From CAYUEN01 sp964443745 (GTDB taxonomy: Bacteria > Campylobacterota > Campylobacteria > Campylobacterales > QNZT01): a stretch of 64,000 nucleotides of DNA. The notes below the pieces were generated by a model. The model ran no database searches, was not told the origin of the DNA, and saw nothing but the letters and a program-made list of their open reading frames with translations. This document shows positions 20,313-29,656 of the stretch, piece by piece. The position numbers and the translations under genes are program-made. Within the stretch, counting starts at the first letter, position 1; each line of letters opens with the position of its first letter. The stretch lies in the NCBI GenBank assembly GCA_964443745.1, contig CAYUEN010000002.1, forward strand, positions 57,638-121,637. The letters are read 5' to 3'.

Positions 20313-21542
20313 TTGAAAAGGGTAGTTGTTACGGGAATAGGTATGATCAATTCCGTTGGGAAAGATAAAGAGAGTTCTTTTAAAGCTATAGTAGAGGGTG
20401 AATGTGGCATTAAAAGCATTACTCTGTTCGATACGACGAACCACTCCGTGAAAATCGCGGGTGAGATATCGGATTTCGATCCCAAAACCGTGATGAATCC
20501 CAAAGAGGTCAAAAAAGCCGATCGTTTCATTCAGCTTGGTATAAAAGCGGCGCGTGAAGCGATGGAGGATGCGAATATCGAGGAGGGATCGGTCGATTAC
20601 GACCGTTTCGGTATCGTCTCCGCTTCGGGTATCGGGGGGTTGACCAATATCGAAAAAAACGCGATCATCAGCAGCACCAGGGGGCCAAGACGGATATCAC
20701 CCTTTTTCATCCCCTCGGCACTGGTCAACATGCTGGGTGGATTCATTTCGATAGAGCACAATCTCAAAGGACCGAATCTTTCCGACGTGACAGCCTGTGC
20801 GGCGGGAACCCATGCCATCAGCAACGCGACCAAAACGATCATGTTGGGCGGCGCGGACCGAATGCTCGTAGTGGCGGCGGAAGCGGCGATCTGCGATGTC
20901 GGTATCGGCGGTTTTGCGGCGATGAAGGCGCTTTCCACCCGAAACGACGACCCGCAACGCTCATCCAGGCCTTTCGATGCGGAGCGTGACGGATTTGTCA
21001 TGGGAGAGGGCGGTGCGGCACTGGTGCTCGAGGCGTATGAAAGTGCTGTCGAAAGAGGAGCGAAAATCTATGCCGAAGTGGTCGGTTTCGGAGAGAGCGG
21101 CGATGCCAACCACATCACGACACCCGCACCCGAAGGAGAGGGTGCCTATCGGGCGATGAAGGCGGCGATGCAGATGGCCGGTGTGCCGAAAATCGACTAT
21201 ATCAACGCGCACGGTACGAGTACCAAATACAACGACTGGTACGAGACGATGGCGGTCAAGAAGCTCTTCGGCGGTAAAGAGAATTGCCCGCCGATCAGTT
21301 CCACCAAGGGACAGATAGGCCACTGCCTGGGGGCTGCCGGCGGTATGGAGGCGGTCATTTGCCTGATGGCGATGCGAGACGGTATCATCCCTCCGACGAT
21401 CAACTACACCACTCCCGATCCCGACTGTGATCTCGATTATGTGCCAAACGAAGCGCGCAAGGCGGATCTGGAGGTTGTTATGAGCAACTCTTTTGGATTT
21501 GGCGGGACGAACGGTTCGGTCATTTTCAAAAAAATCGGATAA
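20313..21542 (+). CDS. fabF: 3-oxoacyl-[acyl-carrier-protein] synthase II
   Basis: FabF condenses malonyl-ACP with acyl-ACP. The nucleophile is Cys162 in the TACAAGTHAI motif, and the catalytic histidines lie in NAHGTST near residue 300 and GHCLGAAGG near 337. The protein has 409 residues. It starts with TTG at 20313, supported by AAGGAGAT five bases upstream and by the family N-terminus MKRVVVTGIG. It is 64 bp downstream of acpP behind the hairpin and 12 bp before accA. Confidence 0.96.
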   Translation: MKRVVVTGIGMINSVGKDKESSFKAIVEGECGIKSITLFDTTNHSVKIAGEISDFDPKTVMNPKEVKKADRFIQLGIKAAREAMEDANIEEGSVDYDRFGIVSASGIGGLTNIEKNAIISSTRGPRRISPFFIPSALVNMLGGFISIEHNLKGPNLSDVTACAAGTHAISNATKTIMLGGADRMLVVAAEAAICDVGIGGFAAMKALSTRNDDPQRSSRPFDAERDGFVMGEGGAALVLEAYESAVERGAKIYAEVVGFGESGDANHITTPAPEGEGAYRAMKAAMQMAGVPKIDYINAHGTSTKYNDWYETMAVKKLFGGKENCPPISSTKGQIGHCLGAAGGMEAVICLMAMRDGIIPPTINYTTPDPDCDLDYVPNEARKADLEVVMSNSFGFGGTNGSVIFKKIG

Positions 21543-21554
21543 CTGGATCGCACG

Positions 21555-22577
21555 ATGGTCACGTATCTTGATTTCGAAAAGGGGATTCAGCAGATCGATC
21601 AGGATCTGCATGAAGCCAAAGCCAAAGGAGATCTGGATGCGGTGGAGATTCTTGAGAAAAACCTCGAAAAAGAGATCAGCAAAACTTTCAAAAATCTCTC
21701 CGATTATCAAAAGCTTCAACTGGCGCGTCATCCGAGTCGTCCCTATGCGCTCGATTATATCCGTGGTATGATGGAAGATGCCTACGAACTCCACGGTGAC
21801 CGCTGTTTTCGCGACGATCCGGCGATTGTCTGCTATATCGGCAAAATCGGCGGGAAAAAAGCGATCGTGATCGGTGAACAGAAAGGGCGGGGCACCAAAA
21901 ACAAACTCAAACGCAATTTCGGGATGCCCCATCCGGAGGGATACCGAAAGGCGCTGCGTGTTGCCAAACTCGCCGAAAAGTTCAAAATCCCCGTTCTGTT
22001 TCTGATCGACACGCCCGGTGCCTATCCGGGAATCGGCGCCGAGGAGAGGGGTCAGAGCGAAGCGATCGCCTACAATCTTTTCGAACTTAGCGAACTCAAC
22101 ACGATCACGGTCTCCGTGGTCATCGGAGAGGGCGGTAGCGGTGGAGCGTTGGCGATTGGTGTGGCGGACAGACTCGCGATGATGCGATATTCCGTCTTCA
22201 GCGTCATTTCGCCGGAGGGGTGCGCCGCGATTTTGTGGAACGATCCTTCCAAACAGGAGCAGGCTACCAAGGCGATGAAAATCACGGCCGAGGATCTCAA
22301 AGAACTCGGCTTGATCGACGATGTGATCGACGAGCCGATTGTCGGCGCGCATCGGGACAAACAGGGTGCTATCGATGCGGTAAAATCCTATTTTCTCAAA
22401 AGTGTCGAAGAGTTGGAACAACTCGACGACGTGACGCGTCTGGAAGAGCGTTATCAAAAGCTGATTTCAGCCGGTGCGTTCAGTGAAGGTGAAGAGGAAG
22501 AGGAGCCCAGTGCACTCTCTTCGCTGCTTGAAAAGATCCAGCCTTCATCCTCCGACAAAGATAAAGAGAGCGACTAG
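21555..22577 (+). CDS. accA: Acetyl-CoA carboxylase carboxyltransferase subunit alpha
   Basis: AccA, with AccD, moves the carboxyl group from biotin to acetyl-CoA, giving malonyl-CoA for the neighbouring fab genes. The family motifs [23 protein letters not shown] and [11 protein letters not shown] are in order. At 340 residues it is slightly longer than usual because of an acidic, serine-rich C-terminal tail ([12 protein letters not shown] onward) of unknown role. Last gene of the fab cluster; a terminator overlaps its stop. Confidence 0.96.
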   Translation: MVTYLDFEKGIQQIDQDLHEAKAKGDLDAVEILEKNLEKEISKTFKNLSDYQKLQLARHPSRPYALDYIRGMMEDAYELHGDRCFRDDPAIVCYIGKIGGKKAIVIGEQKGRGTKNKLKRNFGMPHPEGYRKALRVAKLAEKFKIPVLFLIDTPGAYPGIGAEERGQSEAIAYNLFELSELNTITVSVVIGEGGSGGALAIGVADRLAMMRYSVFSVISPEGCAAILWNDPSKQEQATKAMKITAEDLKELGLIDDVIDEPIVGAHRDKQGAIDAVKSYFLKSVEELEQLDDVTRLEERYQKLISAGAFSEGEEEEEPSALSSLLEKIQPSSSDKDKESD

Positions 22578-22594
22578 CCGCTCTCCTCCTTTTT
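22566..22594 (+). terminator. Rho-independent terminator after accA
   Basis: GAGAGCG (22566-22572) pairs with CGCTCTC (22579-22585) across a six-base loop containing the accA stop, followed by CTCC and T5 at 22590-22594. Confidence 0.7.
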
Positions 22595-22722
22595 CCACTC
22601 CGTTCTATATTTCTACTCTTTTTAAAAAAAGCGATTTGTCCGAAGTGAATATTCCAATGGCAATGTGTCTTGGTCACAAAATGCAAAAGAGCAGCGATCG
22701 AAAGTGAAAATGGATAAGAGGA

Positions 22723-22751
22723 GTATAAAGAGGGAGTGTCCCTCTTTATAC
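22723..22751. terminator. Perfect 13-bp hairpin between convergent accA and petC
   Basis: GTATAAAGAGGGA (22723-22735) and its exact complement TCCCTCTTTATAC (22739-22751) flank a three-base loop, nine bases past the petC stop. Each arm carries its own CTTTATAC end, but there is no long T-run outside. It is a likely bidirectional terminator or 3'-end stabiliser. The remaining 130 bp between accA and this site hold no gene I can support. Confidence 0.65.
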
Positions 22752-22759
22752 GTAATGGT

Positions 22760-23689
22760 TTAGTGGAGTTTTTTCCAGACGGATTTTTTCCACAGATATG
22801 CCAAAACGGCGAAGATGACAAAATAGAGAATGACCCATGGTCCCAGAGCTTCACGCTTCGGTTTGCTAGGATCTCCGATCTCTTCGAGATATTTGACCAC
22901 TTTTTCGTATCCCTCTTTCGTCAGACCTACACGCGGCATCGCCGTGCCGGGAAGCTGGGATTGTGGATTTTCCACGAAAGTCTCGAGGAAATTCTCGCTT
23001 CTGGCTCTGATAATAATGGAAAGATCAGGCGGAAGTTTGCCCATATACTTCTTCAGATGATCCTGATATTCGAGTACTTTGACTTTATAGGCGAGTTCGT
23101 CTTTTTCGTATTTGAATTTTGGAGTTTCACCCATTTGTGTCCATTTGGCATAGCGCATCGCATGACATCTTCCGCAAGCCATTTCGTACGCCTCTTTCGG
23201 AGAGACCTCTTTGGGAGCGATCGATTTGAAATAGGCGACCATATCGGCGATCTCTTGGTCGATATCTCCACCCGCACCGAAAAACGGAGTCATAGGATGA
23301 GGTTTTTCCTGGCTGAATTTGTGTTCTACTTTCAGTGCATGTGCGGGGTTTTTGATGACGGCGGCCAGGAAACGATCATCCAGCAGTGCGCCGATGTTGC
23401 TCAAATCGGGCGGATTCACTCCGTAGCTGGCAGCCGCTGTAAGCGGGTCCATCGGTGCCGGCATTCCAGCTGCTTTGAGGCCGTGACATCCCGTACAGGC
23501 ACCCGCACCCATTACCAGCTCTTTTCCTTTTGCTGGATCACCCTTTTTACTCAGAGCGGGCAAATCTTTATACGTGAAATCTTCGCTTTCCACATGTTTG
23601 TGCATCTGGGAATGCGCAAACGGTTCGACACCCCAGTATACCAGAAGTGAAAAGAATACGACTACCGCTAATATCTTCAACTCTTTCAT
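22760..23689 (-). CDS. petC: Ubiquinol-cytochrome c reductase, di-haem cytochrome c1 subunit
   Basis: Carries electrons from the Rieske centre to soluble cytochrome c. Two CXXCH haem sites are seen: Cys65-Cys68-His69 (CTGCH) and Cys172-Cys175-His176 (CGRCH). An N-terminal signal-anchor (residues 5-20) and a C-terminal membrane helix (about 284-300, VILYFVIFAVLAYLW) hold it in the inner membrane with haems in the periplasm. A di-haem c1 of about 300 residues is typical of Campylobacterota and unlike the mono-haem c1 of other Proteobacteria. Last gene of petABC, overlapping petB by 4 bp. Confidence 0.93.
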   Translation of the reverse strand: MKELKILAVVVFFSLLVYWGVEPFAHSQMHKHVESEDFTYKDLPALSKKGDPAKGKELVMGAGACTGCHGLKAAGMPAPMDPLTAAASYGVNPPDLSNIGALLDDRFLAAVIKNPAHALKVEHKFSQEKPHPMTPFFGAGGDIDQEIADMVAYFKSIAPKEVSPKEAYEMACGRCHAMRYAKWTQMGETPKFKYEKDELAYKVKVLEYQDHLKKYMGKLPPDLSIIIRARSENFLETFVENPQSQLPGTAMPRVGLTKEGYEKVVKYLEEIGDPSKPKREALGPWVILYFVIFAVLAYLWKKSVWKKLH

Positions 23690-24912
23690 TTAGCACCTCC
23701 TACCGGTTTTTCCATTTTGGTGATAATCGGCAGCAGTACCCATAGAGCGATGAAGATCACTGCGGCAATCAGACCGATTACGTTCCATATTCCCTGAGGT
23801 GGAAGTTTACCCATCACCGTCAACAGGATCATATCCACAAGCAGAATCCAGAACCAGTATTTAAACGGTCCTCTTCTATTCGCAGGGGCGACGTTGGGGC
23901 TTCTGTCGAGGAATGGAAGCAGCAGGAAGATTACCTGTGCGAAACCGAAGGCGACGAGTCCCGGATCTTTCGGGAACGGTCGGAGGATTTCGTAACTCCA
24001 GAGGAAATACCACTCAGGATAGATATGCGGCGGTGTTTTGAGTCCGTCGGCAGGGTCGAAGTTGACCGGATCCATCGCGAATTCGAAATGGTAGAAGACC
24101 AGATAGAAGAAGAAAATCAGAAAAATCGCCAGGACAAAGATGTCTTTCGCAAGAAAATCCCACTGAAAACGGATCACCTTGGCGTTTTTCGTATCGCCCG
24201 CGAGATATTTCTTCGCTTCCGCGTCAAAATCGATCTCTTCGCCATCTTGGTTGTTGACGTGCGGAATCCGCAGTGTCGCGAAGTGAAAGACGATCAGAGC
24301 GAGAATGATCAACGGCATCAGCAGTACGTGCAACATGAAAAATCGCGTCAAAAACGCATCGCCCGGTACATAGTCACCTCTGATCCACTCGACCAGTCCG
24401 TTGAGTTCCAAGGAACCGAGGCTAAAGAGGTTGGTGATAACCATACCAGCCCAGTAACTCATCTGTCCCCACGGCAACATATATCCGCTGAACGCTTCGG
24501 CCGAAAAGGTGATGAAAAGAAGCATACCGGAAATCCAGATCATCTCCCGCCCTTTTTTGTAGGAGCCGTAGTAGATCGCCGTGAACATATGGATATAGAT
24601 GATCAAAAAGACGACAGATGCCGCGACACCGTGAATATGTCTCCAGAGCCATCCGTATCCCACTTCGCTCATAATCGTATAGTTGACGGAATCGAATGCC
24701 AGTTTGACATCCGGCTTGTAATACATCAACAAAAAGATACCCGAAATCAGCAGCAGACCGAAAGTCACCGCCAACACCATTCCCATTGCCCACAAAAAGT
24801 TGATATTTTTGGGGATCCAATACTCCGTAGCCAATACCCTGCGTACCGTGTCGATCGCGAGGCGTTGGTTCAGCCAGTCATGTATGCTGGTCGCTTTTGT
24901 AAAATGTGCCAT
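23686..24912 (-). CDS. petB: Ubiquinol-cytochrome c reductase, cytochrome b subunit
   Basis: The membrane core of the bc1 complex, oxidising quinol and binding two b haems. The 408-residue protein has about eight or nine hydrophobic helices; the haem-ligand region of helix B (WLWRHIHGVAAS) and helix D (FFMLHVLLMPL) contain histidines in the right places, and the quinol-site PEWY motif is present as IYPEWYFLW. Lies between petA and petC with minimal spacing. Confidence 0.96.
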   Translation of the reverse strand: MAHFTKATSIHDWLNQRLAIDTVRRVLATEYWIPKNINFLWAMGMVLAVTFGLLLISGIFLLMYYKPDVKLAFDSVNYTIMSEVGYGWLWRHIHGVAASVVFLIIYIHMFTAIYYGSYKKGREMIWISGMLLFITFSAEAFSGYMLPWGQMSYWAGMVITNLFSLGSLELNGLVEWIRGDYVPGDAFLTRFFMLHVLLMPLIILALIVFHFATLRIPHVNNQDGEEIDFDAEAKKYLAGDTKNAKVIRFQWDFLAKDIFVLAIFLIFFFYLVFYHFEFAMDPVNFDPADGLKTPPHIYPEWYFLWSYEILRPFPKDPGLVAFGFAQVIFLLLPFLDRSPNVAPANRRGPFKYWFWILLVDMILLTVMGKLPPQGIWNVIGLIAAVIFIALWVLLPIITKMEKPVGGAK

Positions 24913-24921
24913 TACTCCTCC

Positions 24922-25431
24922 TTATGCGATTAAGCCGGCAGCTTTCATCTTTTTGTACTCCGGTCCCTCTTCACCCAATACCAGTTTGGTTCCCTCGAGT
25001 TTGAACGGTGGAATGACCAGGGGGCTCGGTGGGGGAGCCTTCAGTACCTTGCCGCTTGCATCGAACTGTCCTCCATGACAAGCACAGATGAATTTGTGAT
25101 CTTTGGGAAAGTATGCGGGAATACAGCCAAGGTGCGTACAGAGTCCGATGGAGACATGGAATCTGTCTTTTCCCACGACCACGTCTCTTTCGTCGGCTTT
25201 CATATCCGGTGTTTTCTTGAGGATGAAGATAGGCTTACCACGCCACTTCTCCACATTTAACACATTCGGCTCAGCCGCACTTAGGTCCACTGTCGTGAAA
25301 CCCGCTGCTTTGACACTCGGCAGCGGATCCCAGGTACGCTTCATAGCACCAAGCGCTGCAATACCGCCCAGTGCTGTAAAGCCGCCCAAAGCCATGCCGA
25401 GAAAGTCTCGTCTGTTTTTTTCAACAGCCAT
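24922..25431 (-). CDS. petA: Rieske iron-sulfur protein of the bc1 complex
   Basis: Holds the 2Fe-2S centre that takes the first electron from quinol. Counting from the ATG at 25431, ligands are Cys98 and His100 (CTHLGC) and Cys116 and His119 (CACHGG), with Cys103 and Cys118 as the usual disulfide. The N-terminus has a Tat signal, RRDFLG, followed by a hydrophobic anchor. A GTG six bases further upstream is possible, but AAGGAG stands five bases before the ATG. First gene of petABC; 169 residues. Confidence 0.95.
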   Translation of the reverse strand: MAVEKNRRDFLGMALGGFTALGGIAALGAMKRTWDPLPSVKAAGFTTVDLSAAEPNVLNVEKWRGKPIFILKKTPDMKADERDVVVGKDRFHVSIGLCTHLGCIPAYFPKDHKFICACHGGQFDASGKVLKAPPPSPLVIPPFKLEGTKLVLGEEGPEYKKMKAAGLIA

Positions 25432-25461
25432 ATGCACTCCTTTAAAATTTTGGTAAACTCT

Positions 25462-25511
25462 ATTATAGCCCTTTGTGCGTTAATTCGCCTTGATATGACG
25501 CAAGTTCGTCA
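25462..25511 (-). promoter_or_regulatory. petABC promoter region with an upstream inverted repeat
   Basis: On the minus strand TATAAT occupies 25467-25462, 31 bases before the petA ATG. About 30 bases further upstream lies TGACG-N6-CGTCA (25496-25511), a two-half-site arrangement that could bind an activator or repressor of the Crp/Fnr type, although the half-sites are not a clean match to any known site. Confidence 0.45.
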
Positions 25512-25548
25512 CAATTTTTAGAGAAAGTGACGTACTTACAAGAAGGCG

Positions 25549-27432
25549 TTATTTTTTTGATAAGGAACGCTTTTTTTCGTGCATACGGATATAGATGTGG
25601 AGGATGTCGATCGCCGCCGGTGTGACACCGCTGATCCGGCTTGCGGCATGGAGTGTGGGAGGATTGAATGTCTGTAATTTCTCCACGATTTCGTTGCTGA
25701 GCCCCGAAACGGAAGCGAAATCGAAATTTTCGGGAATTTTGATGCCGAGGAGATCTTTCATCCTGTCGATCTGGCTCTGCTGTTTTCGGATGTAGCTGGC
25801 GTATTTGGATTCGATCAAGATTTGCTCTTTCGCATCTTCGGGAATATCGGCGTATCTGGGGAGAAGTGCGTCGAATTTTTCGATGGTGAACGATTTGCGG
25901 GCGACGATACGTTGAAGCGGCACTTTGTCCGTTACGCCCGCTTCGTCGATTTCGGCGAGTCTGGCGTTGTTCTCTTTCGAGGGGGTGATGAAGGTTCGCT
26001 CCAGATAGCTCATGACCTCTTCGACCGCTTTGCGTTTGGCTTCGACATTTCGATAGTGCGTTTCGTCGATCAATCCCAGCTCGTATCCATAACGGCAAAG
26101 CCTCAAATCGGCATTGTCTTCACGCAGCAGCAGGCGATATTCGGCACGGCTGGTAAACATACGGTAGGGTTCTTTGGTTCCTTTTGTCACCAGGTCGTCG
26201 ATCAAAACACCGATATAGGCCTCGTCCCTTCTTAGAATCAGCGGCTCTTTTGCGTCGATGGCGAGTACGGCGTTGATACCCGCCATCAATCCCTGTGCGG
26301 CCGCCTCTTCGTATCCGGTCGTTCCGTTGATCTGGCCGGCGAGATAGAGCCCTTCGACCTTTTTGGTCTCCAGCGTGTGCGTAAGCTCCGTGGGGTCGAC
26401 GTAGTCGTATTCGATCGCATAGCCGTAGCGGGTGATTTTCGCGTTTTCGAGTCCCTTGATCGTATGGAGCATCTCCAATTGGGTGTCGGGCGGAAGAGAG
26501 GTGGAGAGGCCGTTGATGTAGTACTCCGTCGCATCCAGTGTTTGCGGTTCGACGAAAAGGTGGTGGCGTTCTTTTTCTCGGAAGCGGTTGATCTTGTCCT
26601 CGATACTGGGGCAGTAGCGCGGCCCGACCCCTTCGATCTGTCCTGTGAAGAGCGGTGCTCTGTGGAAATTTCCTTCGATGATGTCGTGGGTTTTTTCATT
26701 GGTGTAAGTGATGTAGCATGGCAGTTGGGTGGGACGGAAACTTTCGCGGTCCGTACGAAAACTGAAAGGGGTGGGGTTTTCGTCTCCCCCCTGCTCCTCC
26801 ATCACCGAAAAATCGATTGTGGAGCCGTCTATCCTGGGGCAGGTACCGGTTTTGAGGCGTCCCATCGAAAGGCCCAGCGCTTCGAGGCTTTCACTCAACT
26901 TTCTGGAGGGGAATTCGCCGGCTCTTCCGGCTTCTTGTTTGAATTCGCCGATATGGATGAGGCCGCGCAGGAAGGTTCCGGTGGTGACGATCACCTTCTT
27001 GGCGTAGTAGCGGTTTTGCAGATGGGTGATAATGCCTAGTACCACACCATCGTCCACGATCAACGTATCGGCGATCTCCTGTTTGATCGAGAGATTTTCG
27101 GTGTGCAGACAGAGATTGCGCATACGGATGCGGTAGCGATCCATGTCGATCTGGGCGCGGCTTCCTCTGACTGCGGGTCCTTTGGAGGCGTTGAGGATTC
27201 GAAACTGAATGCCCGTTTCGTCGGTACAGCGTCCCATCTCGCCGCCGAGTGCGTCGATCTCTTTGACCAGATGTCCCTTGGCCAGCCCGCCGATGGCGGG
27301 ATTGCAGCTGGCCGCACCGATCTGCTCCACGAGAATCGTCAACAAGAGTGTCTTTTTTCCCATTCTGGCCGAAGCGAGTGCCGCTTCGATACCGGCGTGT
27401 CCGCCGCCGATGACTATAATGTCGTATTTCAT
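25549..27432 (-). CDS. mnmG: tRNA uridine-5-carboxymethylaminomethyl modification enzyme, FAD subunit
   Basis: MnmG (GidA), with MnmE, modifies the wobble uridine of several tRNAs. The FAD-binding loop [12 protein letters not shown] is at the N-terminus, followed by the family motifs [22 protein letters not shown] and [11 protein letters not shown]; the C-terminal helical domain is complete. The 627-residue length is normal. Stands alone upstream of petA on the same strand; a distinct petA promoter lies between them. Confidence 0.97.
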   Translation of the reverse strand: MKYDIIVIGGGHAGIEAALASARMGKKTLLLTILVEQIGAASCNPAIGGLAKGHLVKEIDALGGEMGRCTDETGIQFRILNASKGPAVRGSRAQIDMDRYRIRMRNLCLHTENLSIKQEIADTLIVDDGVVLGIITHLQNRYYAKKVIVTTGTFLRGLIHIGEFKQEAGRAGEFPSRKLSESLEALGLSMGRLKTGTCPRIDGSTIDFSVMEEQGGDENPTPFSFRTDRESFRPTQLPCYITYTNEKTHDIIEGNFHRAPLFTGQIEGVGPRYCPSIEDKINRFREKERHHLFVEPQTLDATEYYINGLSTSLPPDTQLEMLHTIKGLENAKITRYGYAIEYDYVDPTELTHTLETKKVEGLYLAGQINGTTGYEEAAAQGLMAGINAVLAIDAKEPLILRRDEAYIGVLIDDLVTKGTKEPYRMFTSRAEYRLLLREDNADLRLCRYGYELGLIDETHYRNVEAKRKAVEEVMSYLERTFITPSKENNARLAEIDEAGVTDKVPLQRIVARKSFTIEKFDALLPRYADIPEDAKEQILIESKYASYIRKQQSQIDRMKDLLGIKIPENFDFASVSGLSNEIVEKLQTFNPPTLHAASRISGVTPAAIDILHIYIRMHEKKRSLSKK

Positions 27433-27497
27433 AACTTTCGTTCCCGGTTGTAGTCGCTTTGGAGGTGCTCCTTATTATACCATGGTATAATCAGTCT

Positions 27498-28106
27498 ATG
27501 TTTACGGGACTTATCAGAGAGACGGCCACGGTCGAGCGTTTCAGTGGCGATTTATTGACGATTCGCAGCGGCTATCGTCCAAAGATCGGGGATTCGATCG
27601 CGGTCAACGGCGCATGTTTGACTGTCGTCAAAAGCGGCGACGGTACGTTTACGGTGGAGCTTTCGCCCGAAACGCGTGCGGTGATCGCCACGGAGAATCT
27701 GTACGGAGAAGTCCATATCGAACCCGCCATGCGGCCGAGCGATCGGCTGGAGGGCCATATCGTACAGGGACATATCGATACGACGGGTGAGATCGTAAAG
27801 ATCGAAAAGAGCGGAAACAGTCACGATTTTTTCGTAAAGCTCGATCCTGGCTTCCTTAGATTCGTCATTCCCAAAGGCAGCGTCGCGATCGACGGTGTGA
27901 GCCTGACGGTCAATGAAGTCTTTCGCGAGTATTTTCGCCTCACGATCATTCCCCACACGATGCGAAACACCCTCTTTCGCGAGTATCGGCAGGGAAGGCG
28001 GGTCAATATCGAAACCGACATGTTCGCCCGCTATCTCTACCATCTGTTCGGCAAGAAGGAGTCGCTCAGCTGGGAGGTGGTCGATCGGATTCTGGCGGGA
28101 TACTGA
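27498..28106 (+). CDS. ribE: Riboflavin synthase, alpha subunit
   Basis: Dismutates two lumazines to riboflavin. The protein begins MFTGLIRE, the invariant family N-terminus, so the ATG at 27498 is chosen over an in-frame start 39 bases upstream. It shows the expected two similar lumazine-binding halves, with the VNGACLTV motif in the first and IDGVSLTVN in the second. 202 residues. TGA overlaps the ATG of pgeF by one base, so the two are coupled. Confidence 0.96.
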   Translation: MFTGLIRETATVERFSGDLLTIRSGYRPKIGDSIAVNGACLTVVKSGDGTFTVELSPETRAVIATENLYGEVHIEPAMRPSDRLEGHIVQGHIDTTGEIVKIEKSGNSHDFFVKLDPGFLRFVIPKGSVAIDGVSLTVNEVFREYFRLTIIPHTMRNTLFREYRQGRRVNIETDMFARYLYHLFGKKESLSWEVVDRILAGY

Positions 28107-28846
28107 TGCGGTTTTCGCTGTTTGAAGCTTATGATGACCTATTGTTGCATACGGTTACCGATCGTACGGGAGGAGTGAGCGCTTCTCCTTTCGATACGCT
28201 CAATCTCGCCCTCCATGTGGGCGACGACCCCCGAAGTGTGATCGAAAACCGCACGATTTTGGCACGAAGAGAGGGGTTTTTGATAGAAAATCTGATCTAT
28301 ATGGAGCAGGTCCACAAAGATCGCATCGTGGAGATCGACCACCCCTTTTACAACAAAATTCCCGAATGCGACGCGCTGATCACCGACAGATCCAATATTC
28401 CGCTGATGGTGATGGTCGCCGACTGCCTGCCTCTGCTCTTTTTCGATCCGCAACGAAAAGTGATCGCCGTCGCACATGCGGGACGAAACGGAACGTTTCT
28501 GGGAATCGCTTCGAAAGTAACAAAGAGGATGCATGAGCGGTACGGATGCGATAAAGAGGCGATTTTGGTCGGTATCGGTCCGGGTATTCATGCTTGCTGT
28601 TATGAAGTGGGGCGGGAGATTGTCGATATAGTGGTCAAAAGCTATGGAGAGAAGTACGTGGAACAAAGAGGCGAAAGATTTTTCCTGGATTTGCCGCGGA
28701 TGAATTTCGATCAGCTCAGGGATGCGGGGGTGGCCCGAAAGCATATCGAAATCGCATCCCGTTGCAGCTGTTGCGAGCGGGAATACTTCTCCTATAGGCG
28801 AGAGGGGACGACCGGTCGTTTCGCCGGCGTGATGATGCTACGATGA
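28106..28846 (+). CDS. pgeF: Laccase-domain (YfiH/PgeF) family purine-nucleoside or peptidoglycan-editing protein
   Basis: A 246-residue member of the multicopper-oxidase-like YfiH/DUF152 family. Metal-site residues are visible in the ADCLPLLFFD, AHAGRNGTFLG and GPGIHACCYEVG motifs. Homologues are reported both to process purine nucleosides and to keep L-Ser out of the peptidoglycan stem; which activity applies here cannot be read from sequence. It is coupled at both ends, to ribE and the FlhB-like gene. Confidence 0.9.
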   Translation: MRFSLFEAYDDLLLHTVTDRTGGVSASPFDTLNLALHVGDDPRSVIENRTILARREGFLIENLIYMEQVHKDRIVEIDHPFYNKIPECDALITDRSNIPLMVMVADCLPLLFFDPQRKVIAVAHAGRNGTFLGIASKVTKRMHERYGCDKEAILVGIGPGIHACCYEVGREIVDIVVKSYGEKYVEQRGERFFLDLPRMNFDQLRDAGVARKHIEIASRCSCCEREYFSYRREGTTGRFAGVMMLR

Positions 28847-29109
28847 GAGAGAAAGCCGTCGCACTCAAGTACGACAAGGAGAGCGGTTCGGCGCCGAAAG
28901 TGGTCGCGAAAGGGGAGGGGGAGATCGCCAAAAAGATCATGGAAAAAGCGCAGGCATACGATGTGCCCATCTTTCAAAACGCGGCATTGGCGGAGAGCTT
29001 GTTGAAACTCGATCTGGACGAGCAGATTCCCCCCGCTCTCTATCAGGCGGTGGCGGAGGTGTTCGTGTGGTTGATGAAAAGCGAAAAGAAGGCGGAACTC
29101 AGTCGGTGA
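28843..29109 (+). CDS. Stand-alone FlhB C-terminal domain homologue
   Basis: An 88-residue protein equal to the cytoplasmic C-terminal domain of FlhB/YscU. It begins REKAVALKYD, the strand that follows the autocleavage NPTH site in FlhB, so NPTH itself is absent, and ends with the AVAEVFVWLM helix. Such short paralogues (FlhX or FlhB2) occur in Campylobacterota and can partly replace the cleaved FlhB domain in export switching. Here it is locked behind ribE and pgeF by ATGA overlap rather than in a flagellar operon, and it overlaps amrA tail-to-tail by 11 bp. Confidence 0.88.
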   Translation: MREKAVALKYDKESGSAPKVVAKGEGEIAKKIMEKAQAYDVPIFQNAALAESLLKLDLDEQIPPALYQAVAEVFVWLMKSEKKAELSR

Positions 29110-29656
29110 TCTTCTCGGCCTGATAGACGTAGATGTCGGGGTGGGCATCGAGGCAGTTGGCGGGAAGACCCGCTTTTTGGCAAAGCGTCATGAAAAAGGT
29201 GTCGAAGTTGGGCAACTGCTCCCAAACGGAGGGGAGATAGGTCGCTTGATGTCCTCCGAGCCTGAGGATCACGCCGTCGATTCCCGGACGGATTTTGGCG
29301 CGCAGATCTTCGGTGTCGGTATAGGCGAGGGGTTTGGGTTCGCTCAGGATGGAGACTTCGATTTCCAACTTGTCGAACTCTTCCGGGCGCAGAGGGGTGA
29401 ACCTCGGGTCGGAAAAGGCGGCGGATTTGGCGTTGTGAATGATGTCGTCTATGAGCGGTTGGTGTGCGACGATCGATCCGATACAGCCGCGAAGGGCGTT
29501 GTGTTCGGTGAGCGTGACGAAAGCCGCGCCGTTTTTCGCCAGTTCCGGAAATTCGCGAATCAACGCCTCTTTGTCGATGGTGTTTTGGCCGGTGAGTTCG
29601 TCCTTGATCGCCTGCCTGGCTATCTGGACGATTCGCTTTTTGAGTGCTTCGGTCAT
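29099..29656 (-). CDS. amrA: AmmeMemoRadiSam system protein A (AMMECR1 domain)
   Basis: A 185-residue AMMECR1-domain protein. The signature LRGCIGSI is near residue 54, followed by FSDPRFTPLRPEEF and the W-E-Q-L-P segment. The family is found with a MEMO protein and a radical SAM enzyme in many bacteria; neither partner is in this window. Biochemical role unknown. Its ATG overlaps the stop of the GGDEF/EAL gene upstream, forming an operon with it. Confidence 0.93.
   Translation of the reverse strand: MTEALKKRIVQIARQAIKDELTGQNTIDKEALIREFPELAKNGAAFVTLTEHNALRGCIGSIVAHQPLIDDIIHNAKSAAFSDPRFTPLRPEEFDKLEIEVSILSEPKPLAYTDTEDLRAKIRPGIDGVILRLGGHQATYLPSVWEQLPNFDTFFMTLCQKAGLPANCLDAHPDIYVYQAEKITD

Noticed and set aside
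20961..22457. Minus-strand open frame of 498 codons across fabF and accA
   Set aside because: Lies antisense to two certain genes, its codons mirror theirs, and the translation matches nothing; high-GC third positions keep such frames open.
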